A stretch of 64,000 nt of DNA from Lolium rigidum (GCF_022539505.1 NW_025899976.1:30982-94981); one strand, 5' to 3'. Positions 10,607 through 22,880 are shown, counted from the first letter of the stretch. Notes: generated from the sequence alone by a model not told the origin. Program-made: numbers and translations.

Positions 10607-11934
10607 AGAAAGCATCAAAACCATCACTATCACAATCATCCTCATCTGGAGCATTTGGATCAACATCATCTCCAGTTTCATACTCATTGTCCTCATTAAT
10701 GATCATAACTTTGCGATTAGGACAATCCTTCTTGAAGTGACCCTTGCCACCACATGTATGACAAACCATATCACGGTTGCGCGCTGTCGACATGTTAGAA
10801 CTAGTTCCACTTGCTGCAGGAACGGGCTTCTTTGTGTTGGTGACACTAGAGACCGGCTTGCTAGACGAAGAAGGAACATCCGCAGGGCGCGTAGATGGCG
10901 CCATGGAGGGCGGCGCGCGGGGTGTGTAACGCCCAGCGCCTGTAGCACGGCCCTTCATTTGCAAGTTCTTCAGCCTAACCGTGACTCGGCTTCTCGTGCA
11001 TGATGTAGCAACTCATTCATAGTAGCATAAGTGTGATGACGCACAATACCCTTGATGTTAAATCCGAGACCATTCGAGAAATCTCCGTAGTGTCATCTCA
11101 AGAGACTCACGGACACGGGCACGCTGCATAAGCATCTCCATCTCCATGTAGTAAGCATCAACTCGTCAACACACCTTGCTTCAATTGGGTCAACTTGTCA
11201 AAGACGGAACGCAAGTAATTGGTAGGCACAAAACGAGCTCTCATTGCCGCCTTCATAGCACGCCATGTGATAATAGGCAGCTCACCATCTTCTTCTCGAG
11301 CACTCACAAGTCCATCCCACCAACGCAATGCATAACCATCAAATTCGAGAGGAAGCAAGCTTGATCTTCCTATCTTCGAGTATAGTCGGGATGTAAACGC
11401 CATAATCTCTCAATCTTCAGCTCCCATGTAAGATATTCTTCAACATCGGTACCTCCTTCAAATCTGGGAATTGAGAACTTGGGCTTACCCAAACCATCGT
11501 CTTGTTGTTGTAGAACACGTTGGGCTCCGACGGGGACAAAACCACGACCACGGAACGCATCACCAACGCCACGTCCAAGACCACGACCAACACCACGCCC
11601 TTGAGCATGAGCAGCTTCGGCATTGTCACCTTGCACACTGCCATCTTCATCAAGTGGTGGTTGTTGTTGCACCATTGTACGTATCTCACCAACGGCGGTT
11701 GTCAAAGCTTGTATAGATGCTTGAAGAGTCGTCACCGATGTTTGAACGGTATGAACCGCTGTAGTAGTCTCATCGACCTTCAAGTGAACACTCTGAATAT
11801 CCTTGTCCAACGCTTCATTGGCAACACGGATTTCATGTTGTAGGTGATCACGTAGTGCCTCATACTCCAGCCAAGTAACCGTCGCTGCTCGGATCCTTTT
11901 TCTGCATCACATCAACATTCTCGGTAGAAGACAT
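10607..11934 (-). pseudogene. Element A gag, frameshifted
   Basis: A gag polyprotein on the minus strand, probably starting at the ATG at 11934 (MSSTENV). An N part lies at 11370-11810 with a GRG-rich linker and KFSIPRFEGG; a capsid-like part at 11158-11403 has ALRWWDGL and the spaced RARFVP motif typical of plant Ty3 gag; the nucleocapsid part at 10607-10964 has a CCHC knuckle (CHTCGGKGHFKKDC) and an acidic tail. The parts are in different frames, so the copy is inactive. Element L sits just beyond the acidic tail, between gag and protease. Confidence 0.87.
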
Positions 11935-12890
11935 GATTAGTAGGTTAGTGCACTAAACAAAAATCTTTGGTGGTACTCTCACAACTCACTCAAAACTGAT
12001 AAGAAAGGTAAATCTTACCGCTCCAAAGTGAATTAGTATTGCTTACCAACTTGGATTGACGGACTAGTGCACGGATGTAGCGAAGCGAATATCAAGGGTA
12101 TAAGAACAATCACACGACAAAGCAGGATATATGTGGGGCTGTAGGTGGGCTACCTATTTGCACCAATAACAAGCTCTAGCGCTGACCGTAGACAACCAAT
12201 GATACTCACACAAGGCGATATAATGGGGCAATGCAACTATATGTGGGAAAAGTTGCAATGCACGAGAGAGACGCTAGCAAAGCTCAACGAGACAGGCACA
12301 AGATTGCTCAACTACGGGTGCAGTAAAGTAAACTTAGGCCTTCACTTGATTCAACTAGCACAACACTTTTCTTTTTTGGATTTTTCTTTTTGTAGAACAC
12401 ACGCAGCTATGTAGCTCTTTTTGCTTCTTTTCAATTTTCTCTTTTTTTTTTTTGATTTTCTGACACAACTCCTTGATAACACGGCCAACAGAAATTGCAA
12501 AGCACCAAAACCTAACGAGCAGCCTGTCGAGCGGTAAAACTAGTCTCTTCTGGGGAAGTTCCTAGTCACTTTATATCGATAGGCTGTGTCTATGGTTGGG
12601 AACAAGCACACTGTATGCTATGTGGACTCGGAGTAACAAAACTGACACACTATGATAAACTAGATGATAGAGAAAACACAAACCCTAACAATTCTACTAG
12701 ATGAAAGATAAAGATACGCAAAAACAACTACGAAAAGCAACTAAAACTCGAAATTAGTGCAATCTAAGGCTATGGCAAACCCTAACCCTAACTTTTTATG
12801 GCTTTTTCTGGATAGGAAAACACTCACAACTCAACTATGGGGTGGATTGTGGATGGCTTACCGAGGAAAACTGGAAATCTGATACCAAGA
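11935..12890 (-). other. Element A 5' leader
   Basis: About 950 bp between the 5' LTR and gag. It is AT-rich, with a T-rich stretch around 12360-12460, and no supportable gene. The primer-binding site at its right edge reads TTGGTATCAGATTTCC on the minus strand (about 12874-12889). Leaders of this length before gag are normal for plant Ty3 elements. Confidence 0.75.
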
Positions 12891-13957
12891 TGATAAGGGG
12901 TTGCCCGATCTTCTCAGTAAGCGACGGGTGTTGATGAACACATGATGATAGCAGCGGATGAAATCGATGATGATGAGGAGGATAACTTGTATGACGCCGA
13001 CGAAGTCTCTCGATTGATTCCTGATGCCAACGCAACGACTCTCAACCCTGCAAGATATTCGCAACTCCACACACTTGCGCACGTAGCCGCCGACCACGAA
13101 GCGGTAGATTGCAATCTTCTAATCCCCAATGGAACAGCGAGATCACACAAACTTTCAGTAGCAATAAAACTCCAGATCGCAACGAATTGGAGAGTTGGGG
13201 AACAATAGTTTTGCTTAGCAAACAACTATGAACTAGGGTTTATCTTAAACGTGGTCTAAAGCAGCTAGGGGGTCGTCCAATGCACTTATATAGGCGTCCG
13301 GGACGAGTTACGGTCGAAAAATACAAGTAAAACCGACCCGGAATAGATCTCGGTCGAGACAGACTCGGACCGGTCCGGTCCGGGATCCGGTCGACCGGGC
13401 TGTGGACCGGGCGGGCCGGTCCGTGGTCCGGTCAACCGGTCGGAAACCGGGAAGCTGCGAAGTTTCCGGTTTCGCCCGGTACGATAAATTTCCTCCGGTT
13501 GGCGGCCGGTTGTCGACCGGTCGGCCGAGCCGAGGACCGGGCTGCCCGGTCTCGGAGGCCGGTCTGACCGGGTTCTGGACCGGCCTGGACTTCTTCTTCT
13601 CCTCTCGCGCATGCCTCCCGCTCCTCCCTCGCGCGTCCATGAGATATCTTCATGTCCAGCTCCATGTCCGGCTTCACGGCCCTCTTGACGTCCGTCTTCA
13701 TGTCCAGCTGCTCCTCTCCTCGTGCGATGCTTGTCTCCTCTTGATACTCGATGATACATAAGTAATAGGACTTAGGTAGTTTAAAGTTCTCATCAATCAA
13801 AGTATCGTTTAGGAACAAGTTCACCTGTTGTTTAAGTAGCTTCGCACGAGCTCTTGTAATTGGTCCAATCCGAACTTCATTGGACTTGAGCTTCACAGCA
13901 GGTTCATCTTCATTTGCTAATGACGGAGGTAGTAGTGAGGTAGGGATGTCCTCATCA
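12891..13957 (-). mobile_element. Element A, 5' LTR
   Basis: The LTR next to the primer site, with TATA at 13285-13294 and the CCGG array at 13366-13593. It differs from the left copy by scattered substitutions and short indels, so A is not brand new. Confidence 0.93.
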
Positions 13958-15747
13958 ACGGGAGAAACCCCACTGCCCCCGCCACTGTTCGCCGTCGATC
14001 CGTCGACTCAGGCCACCCCGCGCTAGTCCAAGGGTACCGGCGGGCGCGCCCCGCTTCCCTCTTCCTCCTGGCGCGAAGAATCGAGCCGGGGCCTCCCTAA
14101 TCGAGCACGGCGTCGCCGTTTCTCCGCCACGGGCATCGCCGTTCTTCTTCAATTCCGGCGCCGACGGACCTTCCCCGGCGACCTCGACCACACCAGCAGC
14201 TCCGGGGTAAGGTCCTCCTCGTCCTGGACCCCCTTTCCCCTTTTCCTTGCCTCGGTATCCGCGTCTCACCGTGGTGGCCGATGCCCTCTCCGCAGCTTCC
14301 GTCGCCGGCGGCCTTCCGACAACCTCCTCCTGGCGGCGCCACTTCCCCTTGGTTTGCCTCGACGCTGCGGGCCCGACGCGGCCACGCGAGCATCTGGGGG
14401 CGCCCCGCATCAGCCGCGCCACGTCCGCCTCGACGCGGTGACCACGCTGCAGAACGCGCGCGGCATGCCCCGTGCCGAACACCTTCCGCGCGCACACGCA
14501 ACCTTCGCCACGTCAGCATCCGCTGACCCCACCTGTCATCCACTTCGGCTAGCCAGCCCGCGGGTGAGAAAACCACCCACCCTCTCCATCCTGTTCTTTT
14601 TCATTTGGCCCCCTGCATTTTTCTCTGTCTCAACCCGCAGCCCCTGGCTGAGATGCTTTACACGATAACCCCCTGGAACTTCATATAACAAACCCGGGGT
14701 CCTCCCCCCCTTTCTGGAAATTATTTCCAGGCCCTTTTCTATTTAAATAAATCTGTTAATTACTTTTAAAATAGCAAAAACCCTATTTTGGTAATAACTT
14801 TTAAACTGTAACTCATATGAAAATGTGTTATACATCAATTTTGACCAGAAAAATATAAGGAACATGAATATGCCATCCATTCATCTGTTTGTATCTCGCA
14901 TCATGTCGCGCGTTGATAGTCGTGCATGTTCACCTAACATATATGCGGAGTATTTCGGATTTCCAACTAGGGTTTTCCCCGCTCCGTTTAACATTGAAGT
15001 AGCGCACCCTTGCCATGTTGTACCATGCTAATACACCCTTAAATTTGACGATTTAAAATGCAACTCTAACCTAATTTGTGTGTCCGGGGTTCCGACTCCG
15101 AGTAAATTGGATAAGTGCATTGCATCATATCTGCCATGCCATGCATATCATATCATGATCATGCCGGTTCTTCTTCCGTAGTTGTAAGATTTGTATCCGT
15201 TGTTTGTTGTAGCGATTTGCTTCTTCCCGGATAGGATCGCGAAGTGGTGTTGTGAGATACGACGAGTTCTCCGACAAGTTCTTCTGCAGCTTTTCACAGG
15301 CGAGCCCTCTCTCTTCACCTATTTACACTCTCCCTCGCATTGCTATCCTTATGTTGCGCTTCTTTATCGAGTCACGTGTCCTATTCCACTTGTTTACCCT
15401 AATAATCCTATATGTATCATTCCTTACCCATAGCCGTTGCTTGATGTTTGAGCCTTGCGAGTCGTAGGCGTGTTTAGGTTCTGTTGTTTATCTCGATCTG
15501 TTATCGGGATATGTTAGGTTGTTGGGAGGTTGTCACATGCTATATCAGTTGTTGGAGATACACATACTCTTTAATTGTTAACAACTAAAATTGTAAGCAG
15601 AGGCATCTGTGAGCCCCTTTGCGAAAGCATCGGAACTTTGACTTGCTAATGTACCCTAGGACCCGAGTTCTTATTATCTGTTCCGAGATTGAGCGCTCTA
15701 CCCATGCGTGGGGATTCACTGGGACCCCCCTCACCCATTACCTTTTC
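13958..15747 (+). mobile_element. Element K, 3' LTR segment 2
   Basis: It resumes with the duplicated ACGGG and matches the start of the window from 14278 onward. The portion 13963-14277 has no partner in the window. A GC-rich block (14000-14540) has open frames on both strands that recur in the 5' LTR; these are judged composition artefacts. It is broken at 15748 by element B. Confidence 0.9.
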
Positions 15748-16588
15748 TGATAGGGCAAAGGTGGCCGATCTTTCGATGAGACGAGGATAATTCGATTTGT
15801 TGGTGGAGTTCGTGCGCCAATGCAATCGCTAGGACAATCTCCGGGAGTTACTGATCTTGCGGATGCACGATCAGCCTGACCAGCAAGGGTCTTAATTCCT
15901 ACCTGAAATCGAGAACAAGTAAGAACTAAAGATGCAATCAGAATATTGCGAATAGAGATGAAAGCTTGATTGATAATGGTGGGATTCCGAATAGTCGGTC
16001 TTGTTCTGGGCGTTGGCCTCAAAAGAAGAACACGTAGTTGCAACAATTGGCTAACTTTTAATCTAATCAAAATCCAAGTTCTAATGACGGCTACGGAGGG
16101 ATATATATGGGGGAAGTGAAGGGATTTTCGTCCAACCAGCTAGGGTTGGCCAAAAACACCCCTAAATGGGCCTTCCTCCACTTATATGGCCTCTTAAAAT
16201 TCCCTAAAATACCTAATCCGAAAATACATGGGCCTGGCCCATTAAATAAGGTGACGCAGCACCACAAATAACTCTTTGGACGAATTTTATGATGGAGTAA
16301 CTTGTATAATTCATCCAAGCATCGTTGCATCACTATGGTGGCTTCAATGTTCTGAAATCCTCGCTTGCAACGCCATCCTGAATCCTTGCAGGTCTGCTGC
16401 CATCTCCATGCACGTTCCTAATCCAATGCTTGGCGTCCATGCTAGATCCATTCCTAAATAATATAAATACATTTGATTTAGGCAACATCATATTCTCATA
16501 TATATCAGGAAGGATTCCTAGTAGCGAATGTACCTGAGATATGGTTGTAGGAGTATTGGTTGTATCTATCATAGAGATGTCCTCATCA
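15748..16588 (-). mobile_element. Element B, 3' LTR
   Basis: It begins TGATGAGGACATCTC on the minus strand at 16588 and ends CTATCA at 15748. It lacks 33 bp present in the right copy (at about 19978-20010) between two TCGTGC repeats, a typical short-repeat deletion. Confidence 0.92.
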
Positions 16589-16752
16589 TCCTCCCCTACT
16601 TGAATTGAAGTCGTCCTCGACGTAGTCTCATCTTTTTCACCAAGATATGCCTTCAAATCGGAGGTAATCATGTCCTCATCATCCTCCCTTTCTTGAAAGA
16701 AAAGCCGTCCTCGGCGATGTTTATTCCGTAAACATGCTAACAAAAGAGACAA
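16589..16752 (-). pseudogene. Pol C-terminal stub of element B, reading into LTR
   Basis: A frame starting at 16752 runs through the purine tract into U3 of the 3' LTR and stops at 16333. It contains SRTTSIQVGEDDEDIS, the counterpart of the integrase tail of element C ([16 protein letters not shown]), and ends like C with DFRTLKPP. The rest of pol is missing. Upstream is a second purine tract followed by TGATGAGGACATGA, a near-duplicate of the LTR start. The stub may survive because it overlaps the priming signal for plus-strand DNA. Confidence 0.75.
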
Positions 16753-16798
16753 GGTATATGCATGGTATATGTATATGTCATCCGTTTTAACGGATCTC

Positions 16799-17734
16799 TC
16801 ATGTTTCCCATTTAAGTTTGTACATATTCCGAGTATTATAGTAGCGTAGAAGCTTATTAGTCCCCATTAAACATTTATCACAACTCAATTTGCAGATATA
16901 AGTGAAGCACATATGAGCTCCTTTCAAATTATAATGCTCATCATTAAACCATCCCAAAGTTGGTAACCCAAAACGTAAGGTCTCAAATTTACTAGCCACG
17001 TCATGTTGAATTAAACAATTTTGCAGCAAGTTATTTGGCATAGAATGAATACCAACATTGGAGGTCATATCAAAATGGTTGAACATAGGTGGAATTTTAC
17101 TTCCCGTCAAACCAATAGTATATGGAACATCAGCACATGTAATGGAAATTTTATTCACCAAAAATTCATTGTCTACGCCATACTCTCCAATTAAATTAAA
17201 AGTATAACCATGGGCATAAACACGCTTCAAATATTTGAGTTCAGCAATCTTATTTCTAGCACGCGACAAAGACATAGGAGAATCCAATATAATATACCAC
17301 ACAGAATTTTCTTTAGAAATATTAGACGAAAGTTCATCATCTACCAATTTTATGTAATCCGAATTAGATTCCGCTAACAAATCACAACGCTCACTATGTA
17401 TATTTATTTCATCATGCACACTCAAATCAAGGTAGAAACTACGTTCAGTAATTGGTGCACTTAAAACACTAGAAATTTCAGTTAACTTATCACATGCCAA
17501 AGTCGAATCACCAACACAATACTCTAATTCAGGGCGTGCAAGAAAATTAGATGGTAAAACATCACATGACGAATGTAGAGCATCGTGGCATATAACAACT
17601 TCCCGTGCAGGAAGAGTAGTAGTAGTTTTTATATTACCTTGTAGGTCCAGCTCATATAATGTAGGAATAAATGGTGGCGACAAACAACAATCTGGCGGTG
17701 GAGTGACTCCTACGAATTCTTGGGTAGCTGCCAT
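16799..17734 (-). CDS. Unrecognised 311-aa protein of element B
   Basis: A long uninterrupted frame directly after gag: the gag stop TAA and this ATG are separated by one base. The same frame is open upstream of its ATG, so the protein may be made as a frameshift fusion with gag or by reinitiation. The N part is proline-rich (VGVTPPPDCCLSPPF); the middle is acidic and Ser/Asn-rich; the C part has Cys-containing motifs (CFTYICKLSCDKCLMG) that could bind a metal. It has no DTG/DSG protease motif, no YFDD and no integrase triad. I do not know this family. It occupies the place of pol and is intact while most frames nearby are broken, which argues for recent function. Confidence 0.7.
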   Translation of the reverse strand: MAATQEFVGVTPPPDCCLSPPFIPTLYELDLQGNIKTTTTLPAREVVICHDALHSSCDVLPSNFLARPELEYCVGDSTLACDKLTEISSVLSAPITERSFYLDLSVHDEINIHSERCDLLAESNSDYIKLVDDELSSNISKENSVWYIILDSPMSLSRARNKIAELKYLKRVYAHGYTFNLIGEYGVDNEFLVNKISITCADVPYTIGLTGSKIPPMFNHFDMTSNVGIHSMPNNLLQNCLIQHDVASKFETLRFGLPTLGWFNDEHYNLKGAHMCFTYICKLSCDKCLMGTNKLLRYYNTRNMYKLKWET

Positions 17735-17735
17735 G

Positions 17736-18421
17736 TTAACTGGAGCAGCTGAGCAAGTAACTCGCCTTTGATGCCGACGACACTGAGTTTCTTGTGCACT
17801 TGTTATTCTTATGTAATTGTCTTATTGTCCGTTCAATATTACAAGCAAGACGAAACAAATGTTTGACAGAAAAATATTCCTCATGCACAAGCATATCCTG
17901 AATATCACAGTCTAACCCTCTCCAAAATCTATCCATAAAATCTTCTTCACTTTCTTCAAAAAATGAATACAACAAGGTGGTTTCTAAGGCATCATAATAT
18001 TCTTGTACGGTGTAGCTACCTTGATTTAGGTTTTGCAACTTTTTAACCATGTCGCGAGTATAATGTGATGGAACAAATCTATACCGCATAGCAAGTTTCA
18101 AATCATTCCAAGTAGTAGGTATATAATCAGGATATGACCGACAATATTCATTCCACCATAAAGAAGCAAAATCAGTGAATGTACTAATTGCAGTTTGTAT
18201 TCTCTTTCGCTCAGAAAAATTATGGGAAACAAATATATCATTTATCTCAAACTCCCATTCGATATAAAAAGCAGGATCATAACGACCATGAAATGATGGC
18301 ATGGAAACAATAACTCGATCATGTGTCTTAACCCTTCGCGTTCGTTGTTGCAGTTGCTAGGTGGTGGCACATCGCTAACCATAGTCGACGCCCAAGAAAT
18401 TTTAACTCCGTAAGCTGCCAT
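17736..18421 (-). pseudogene. Element B gag (frameshifted at N end)
   Basis: The capsid-like part at 17736-18302 has FHGRYDPAFYIEWE, SLWWNEY and RYRFVPSHYTRDM, the classic Ty3 gag_retro pattern, then a C part that is Ser/Lys-rich with no CCHC knuckle. The likely true start is the ATG at 18421 (MAAYGVKISWAS) in another frame, so one indel lies near 18310. Gag would package the RNA, and absence of a zinc knuckle is notable. The final codons differ from the frame continuing into the next gene. Confidence 0.8.
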
Positions 18422-19911
18422 GATTAGTAGAAAACAAGAAACAAATAACAAGTATATGTTCCTATCAACTACTCGGTGGTAGTGGTGGTATGCCGCTCAC
18501 AAAATTGCAGACATAAAATTCTTACAAGTTCTTACCATTCAGGAGGCGGCGATCGGCAACCAACAGTATCAAGTAACTCCAAAGATTGAGCGAAGCGATT
18601 GCCAAGCACACGTATACCGCACGATGTAGAAATATGTAGAGCTGTAGGTAGGCTTTATATACGTGGAACTACAACCACAATAATCAATGTAAAGCTGAAA
18701 ATTCGTTCAAAGTTGTCAAGTGCTGGTTCTAGGCTAGACCGTGCTAGAGACGCGAGCCTAAGACACAGATATAAGCTGCTATTCACGGAACGAAAATTCA
18801 AGGCAGCGAAACACCGGTTGATATAAGATGTAGCTTGAAGCAATGATACTGTATCTCCAAACGCGGACAAAGTGCTGAAAGAAAAGCCCGGCCAACTACA
18901 CAATGACGCGAGGCTGAACTTAACTGATTATACGTGTTGAGAAGCAGCGTGGGAAAGAGCGGTGGCAGCAGACAAGTAGTGCAGATGGCAGACTGCACTG
19001 ATCAATATGTCTTTGACGTAACGTGCTCCTCCGTATTCTTCATCCAACAGGAACTGATGTAAAAAGCAAACGAAAGTTCTGTCTTGCAACAAGTACACAC
19101 CGATCAGGCCTTTTAAATTTCCTGTGTATTAGATAACGATTCCAAGGTAAGATGCAAAGACAACTTCCAAACGGACCGACGTGCTCTAATCGGCTCTTTT
19201 TCTTTCTCTCTATTTTTTTTTCTTCCTTTTCACTATTTTTTTTTCACTTTTTTTTTTACCTTTTTTTTTCTCTTTTTTTTCCCTTTATATGCCGGTCTGA
19301 CTTGCCTTGAAACTTGGAACAAAGAGATATGCCTAACAGATCTAACCAAGTATTTTAAGAAATAAGTGACCGTGTGATGGAAATAGGCAGACTTTCTTGG
19401 AACTTGGAACCAGGAAAGGAATTTTACTAGCTATTCATGCTCGTCTTTTCTTGTTGATTGCACGGGTGAAAAGAAAAACCAACACCGTGTGATGATTCGA
19501 ACCAGATCTGATACGATACTTTCTTATCAATGGATAGACAACCAAACCGATCTGGTAGAATTTTGATATGCCGTACGGCGGTGCAAAACGGATGGAAGAG
19601 AAAAAAATTATAGGCGGAGTGTGGCGGAAGGTGATACCCAGACACAGAAACCAAGCGACGCGACGACACGTGACTACAACTCGAAACTCTAAAAGTCTAG
19701 ATTCTAAAAACCAGCAGCTCGACACGATGCAACGAAAATTCAACAGAACAAAAACAAAGTGGTGATAGCGAAAAGGCGAAGACTGGTTTTAGGTGAGGAT
19801 GAACAAATATATCTTCTTTTTGTGGGGCTTTTTTTCTTGGTTATAGGTAAAAACAAATCTACACTATGAAAACCGTAAATCTCACCGAGCAACCTGAAAT
19901 CCGATACCACT
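18422..19911 (-). other. Element B 5' leader
   Basis: About 1.5 kb without a gene. A strongly T-rich tract lies at about 19197-19282, meaning A-rich in the element RNA. The primer-binding region ends at 19911. Parts near 18590-18730 and 19880-19911 resemble the leader of element C (27840-28010 and 28900-28932), supporting kinship of B and C. Confidence 0.75.
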
Positions 19912-20785
19912 TGATAGGGCAAAGGTGGCCGATCTTTCGATGAGACGAGGATAATTCGATTTGTTGGTGGAGTTCGTGCTTGACGATCCGACTACACGTG
20001 CAAAGCTCGTGCGCCAATGCAATCGCTAGGACAATCTCCGGGAGTTACCGATCTTGCGGATGCACGATCAGCCTGACCAACGAGGGTCTTAATTCCTACC
20101 GAAATCGAGAACAAGTAAGAACTAAAGATGCAATCAGAATATTGCGAATAGAGATGAAAGCTTGATTGATAATGGTGGGATTCCGAATAGTCGGTCTTGT
20201 TCTGGGCGTTGGCCTCAAAAGAAGAACACGTAGTTGCAACAATTGGCTAACTTTTAATCTAATCAAAATCCAAGTTCTAATGACAGCTACAGAGGGATAT
20301 ATATGGGGGAAGTGAAGGGATTTTCGTCCAACCAGCTAGGGTTGGCCAAAAACACCCCTAAATGGGCCTTCCTCCACTTATATGGCCTCTTAAAATTCCC
20401 TAAAATACCTAATCCGAAAATACATGGGCCTGGCCCATTAAATAAGGTGACGCAGACACCACAAATAACTCTTTGGACGAATTTTATGATGGAGTAACTT
20501 GTATAATTCATCCAAGCATCGTTGCATCACTATGGTGGCTTCAATGTTCTGAAATCCTCGCTTGCAACGCCATCCCGAATCCTTGCGAGTCCGCTGCCAT
20601 CTCCATGCACGTTCCTAATCCAATGCTTGGCGTCCATGCTAGATCTATTCCTAAATAATATAAATACATTTGATTTAGGCAGCATCATATTCTCATATAT
20701 ATCAGGAAGGATTCCTAGTAGCGAATGTACCTGAGATATGGTTGTAGGAGTATTGGTTGTATCTATCATAGAGATGTCCTCATCA
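19912..20785 (-). mobile_element. Element B, 5' LTR
   Basis: The full-length copy (874 bp). It shares roughly its first 100 plus-strand bases with the C LTRs. A TATA-like CCATATATAT lies at 20297-20306 on the minus strand, placed like 16101-16110 in the other LTR. Confidence 0.92.
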
Positions 20786-21992
20786 TTTTCTCAAGTCAGT
20801 TGAAAAGGGGGCCACAACCTTGGTTTTTTTTGGCGCATGCATGTTTATTACTGTTGCCTTCGGGTGTTTACTTCTTGTTGCCTTCGGGTGGTTTATTTCT
20901 GTACTGCACTGCATAATTGCTAGACGAATTATCTAGTGCTTGGCCATTAGTGCCCGCCTAGACGCCTACGCAATCTCTGGGTCCGTCTCGGAGTACGGCC
21001 GAACTTTGTCACGGGTAGCTTAGTTGGGTGGCCCCCCTAGACTTTCTTGTTGAACTGGGAACGGTCTTGTTGTGAGACATCGCCTGTAAGAAGCGGGTCG
21101 AGCATGCGTATCGTTACATTTGGGCAACCCCTGCAGGGTGTACATCTTATCGATAAGCCGTGTACGCGGTTATGGACGACTTGGAATTGTATAGCTTGAT
21201 CATAGAACAACTTACACCGTTATCTTGTTGCTAATAATCTGCTAATAACTTGCGTAGTAATATAGCATTACTACAACCGATATCTAATAAAACATGTCCA
21301 CCGTTGAGTGCCTTTTACATTGCCTCTTCGCAATTGTTGGAGGGGATATGTGTAATCGGCTGGGTTATGATTGTGTAGTATTTTATCTGTTACCTTATGC
21401 GCTCTCTTATCTTATCTGAGTAGACGGATGTTGTAGCGTGTCTCTATTGGTTATAGTTTTGCTGCCGCTAAACCTACCATATAGCCCCAGGCGATATATA
21501 TTTATACTCGCTCGGCGAGCATAGCCATTTCTAGTCTCGCTAAGTACGTGCCGGAGTTCGTTCCTTGGTACTTACTCTCGCCTTTTCCCCTTTCTCTTTT
21601 GCTTCCTCCCTTTTGTCGGCAACCGATGGCCCGACTTTGACAGTACGAGATGACGACGTTAGCAAGGTTACCCTTCCGGCTTGGCTCGGGCGGGGTTATG
21701 GACGCCATCGGTTATCTTCAGGACTCTTAGTCCAATTTGTATCTTATCCGTACTCGGACGTATTCGATCTTCTGTATGATTTGGATCTTTGTGTTGTATA
21801 TTTGTATCTTGACTCGTTGGAGTCGTTGTTGTAATATATGTATCTTGTGGGCTCTATTATAATCCTGTTGTAATGTTACCGCTCGTGTTAATTCCTCTGG
21901 CATCACGTGTGTGATTCGTCACGCACGTCGTGTCGGAGGGCGTCCCTAAATCGATATCGTGCGGATTTCGGCGGGTTCGCTGGGATCCTCAG
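20786..21992 (+). mobile_element. Element K, 3' LTR segment 3
   Basis: It begins with the duplicated TTTTC and matches 1467-2673 of the 5' LTR nearly base for base. It is broken by element C after CTCAG. Confidence 0.92.
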
Positions 21993-22880
21993 TGATAGGG
22001 CAAAGGTGGCCGATCTTTCGATGAGACGTGGATAGATCGATTTGTTGGTGGAGTTCGTGCTTGACGATCCGACTACACGTGCAAAGCTCGTGCGCCAATG
22101 CAATCGCTAGGACAATCTCCGGGAGTTAATTCCTACCTGAAATCGAGAACAAGTAAGAACTAATAATGCAATCAGAATTATTGCGGATATAGATGAAAGC
22201 TTTATTGAAAAAAGGTGGGATTCCGAATAGTCGGTCTTGTTCTGGGCGTTGGCCTCAAAAGAAGTACACGAGAGTTGCAGCAATGGCTAACTTTTAATCT
22301 AATCAAAATCCGAGTCTAAACGTGACGGCTATGGGGGTATTTAAAGGAGGAAAAGGTGGGGTTTCGGCCAGCCATACATGTGGTGGCCGAACCAAACCCT
22401 AGAAGGCCTTTCCCCCTTCAATACGGACTCTAAAAAGTGGCTGACTTAATTCCTGCGAAAATGACATGGGCCTGGCCCAAAACTAAAGGTGACGCAACAC
22501 CACATTATGCTATGGACGAAATTATGAAGTGGAGAACTCTATATTTCGTCCATGTCTTCATCTCTTCTTATGGTGGCTTCAAAGTCCTGAAATCTCCACT
22601 TGTGGCGTCATCTTCAATCCTCAAGTGTTTGCCGCCATCTCCTCCATGTGTGATCATGCTCCAATGCTTGTCCTCCTCATCCATGCTAGGTCCATCATTC
22701 CTAAGAGTAACAAACATATCTGATTTAGGCAGCATCATATTCTCATGTATATGAGGAATAGTTCCAAGAAACGAAAGTACCTGATAGTTAAGTTGTTTGG
22801 CACGAGCTCGAGTGATTGGTCCTTGTAATTGTGTGGCTGTAGGTACAGCGGCTGTATCAAGAGATGGGATGTCCTCATCA
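21993..22880 (-). mobile_element. Element C, 3' LTR
   Basis: On the minus strand it starts TGATGAGGACATCCC at 22880 and ends CCCTATCA. Relative to the right copy it lacks about 44 bp near 22127, with a TTA microhomology at the break. Confidence 0.92.

Larger units (their letters stand above)
3828..13957 (-). mobile_element. Element A, complete Ty3 LTR retrotransposon (CRM-like)
   Basis: A 10.13-kb element on the minus strand with LTRs of about 1.06 kb, a Met-tRNA type primer site, gag and pol in the order gag-PR-RT-RNase H-INT, and a purine tract before the 3' LTR. The ends are TGATGAGG and CTTATCA. A perfect 5-bp target duplication ACGGG (3823-3827 and 13958-13962) proves insertion into the K LTR. 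Its coding region is broken by several frameshifts and by element L. Element E is another copy of the same family. The clade call rests on LTR start and on pol abutting the LTR; it is inference. Confidence 0.93.
15748..20785 (-). mobile_element. Element B, non-autonomous Ty3 element with gag plus unknown ORF
   Basis: A 5.04-kb minus-strand element with LTRs of 841 and 874 bp, a TTTTC target duplication (15743-15747, 20786-20790) and a primer site beside the 5' LTR (AGTGGTATCGGATT). Coding order on the minus strand is gag, an unrecognised 311-codon frame, then a stub of pol's C-terminal tail. Protease, RT, RNase H and integrase are absent. LTR ends, primer region and pol tail match element C, so C-type proteins are the likely helpers. 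Confidence 0.92.

Noticed and set aside
13955..14576. Two long minus-strand frames (159-180 codons)
   Set aside because: Same GC-rich LTR block; Arg/Gly/Ala composition without motifs, and the first one crosses the A/K junction.
19197..19282. T-rich run as a transcription terminator
   Set aside because: It lies in B's leader and is a simple low-complexity tract; no terminator function is expected for plant Pol II here.
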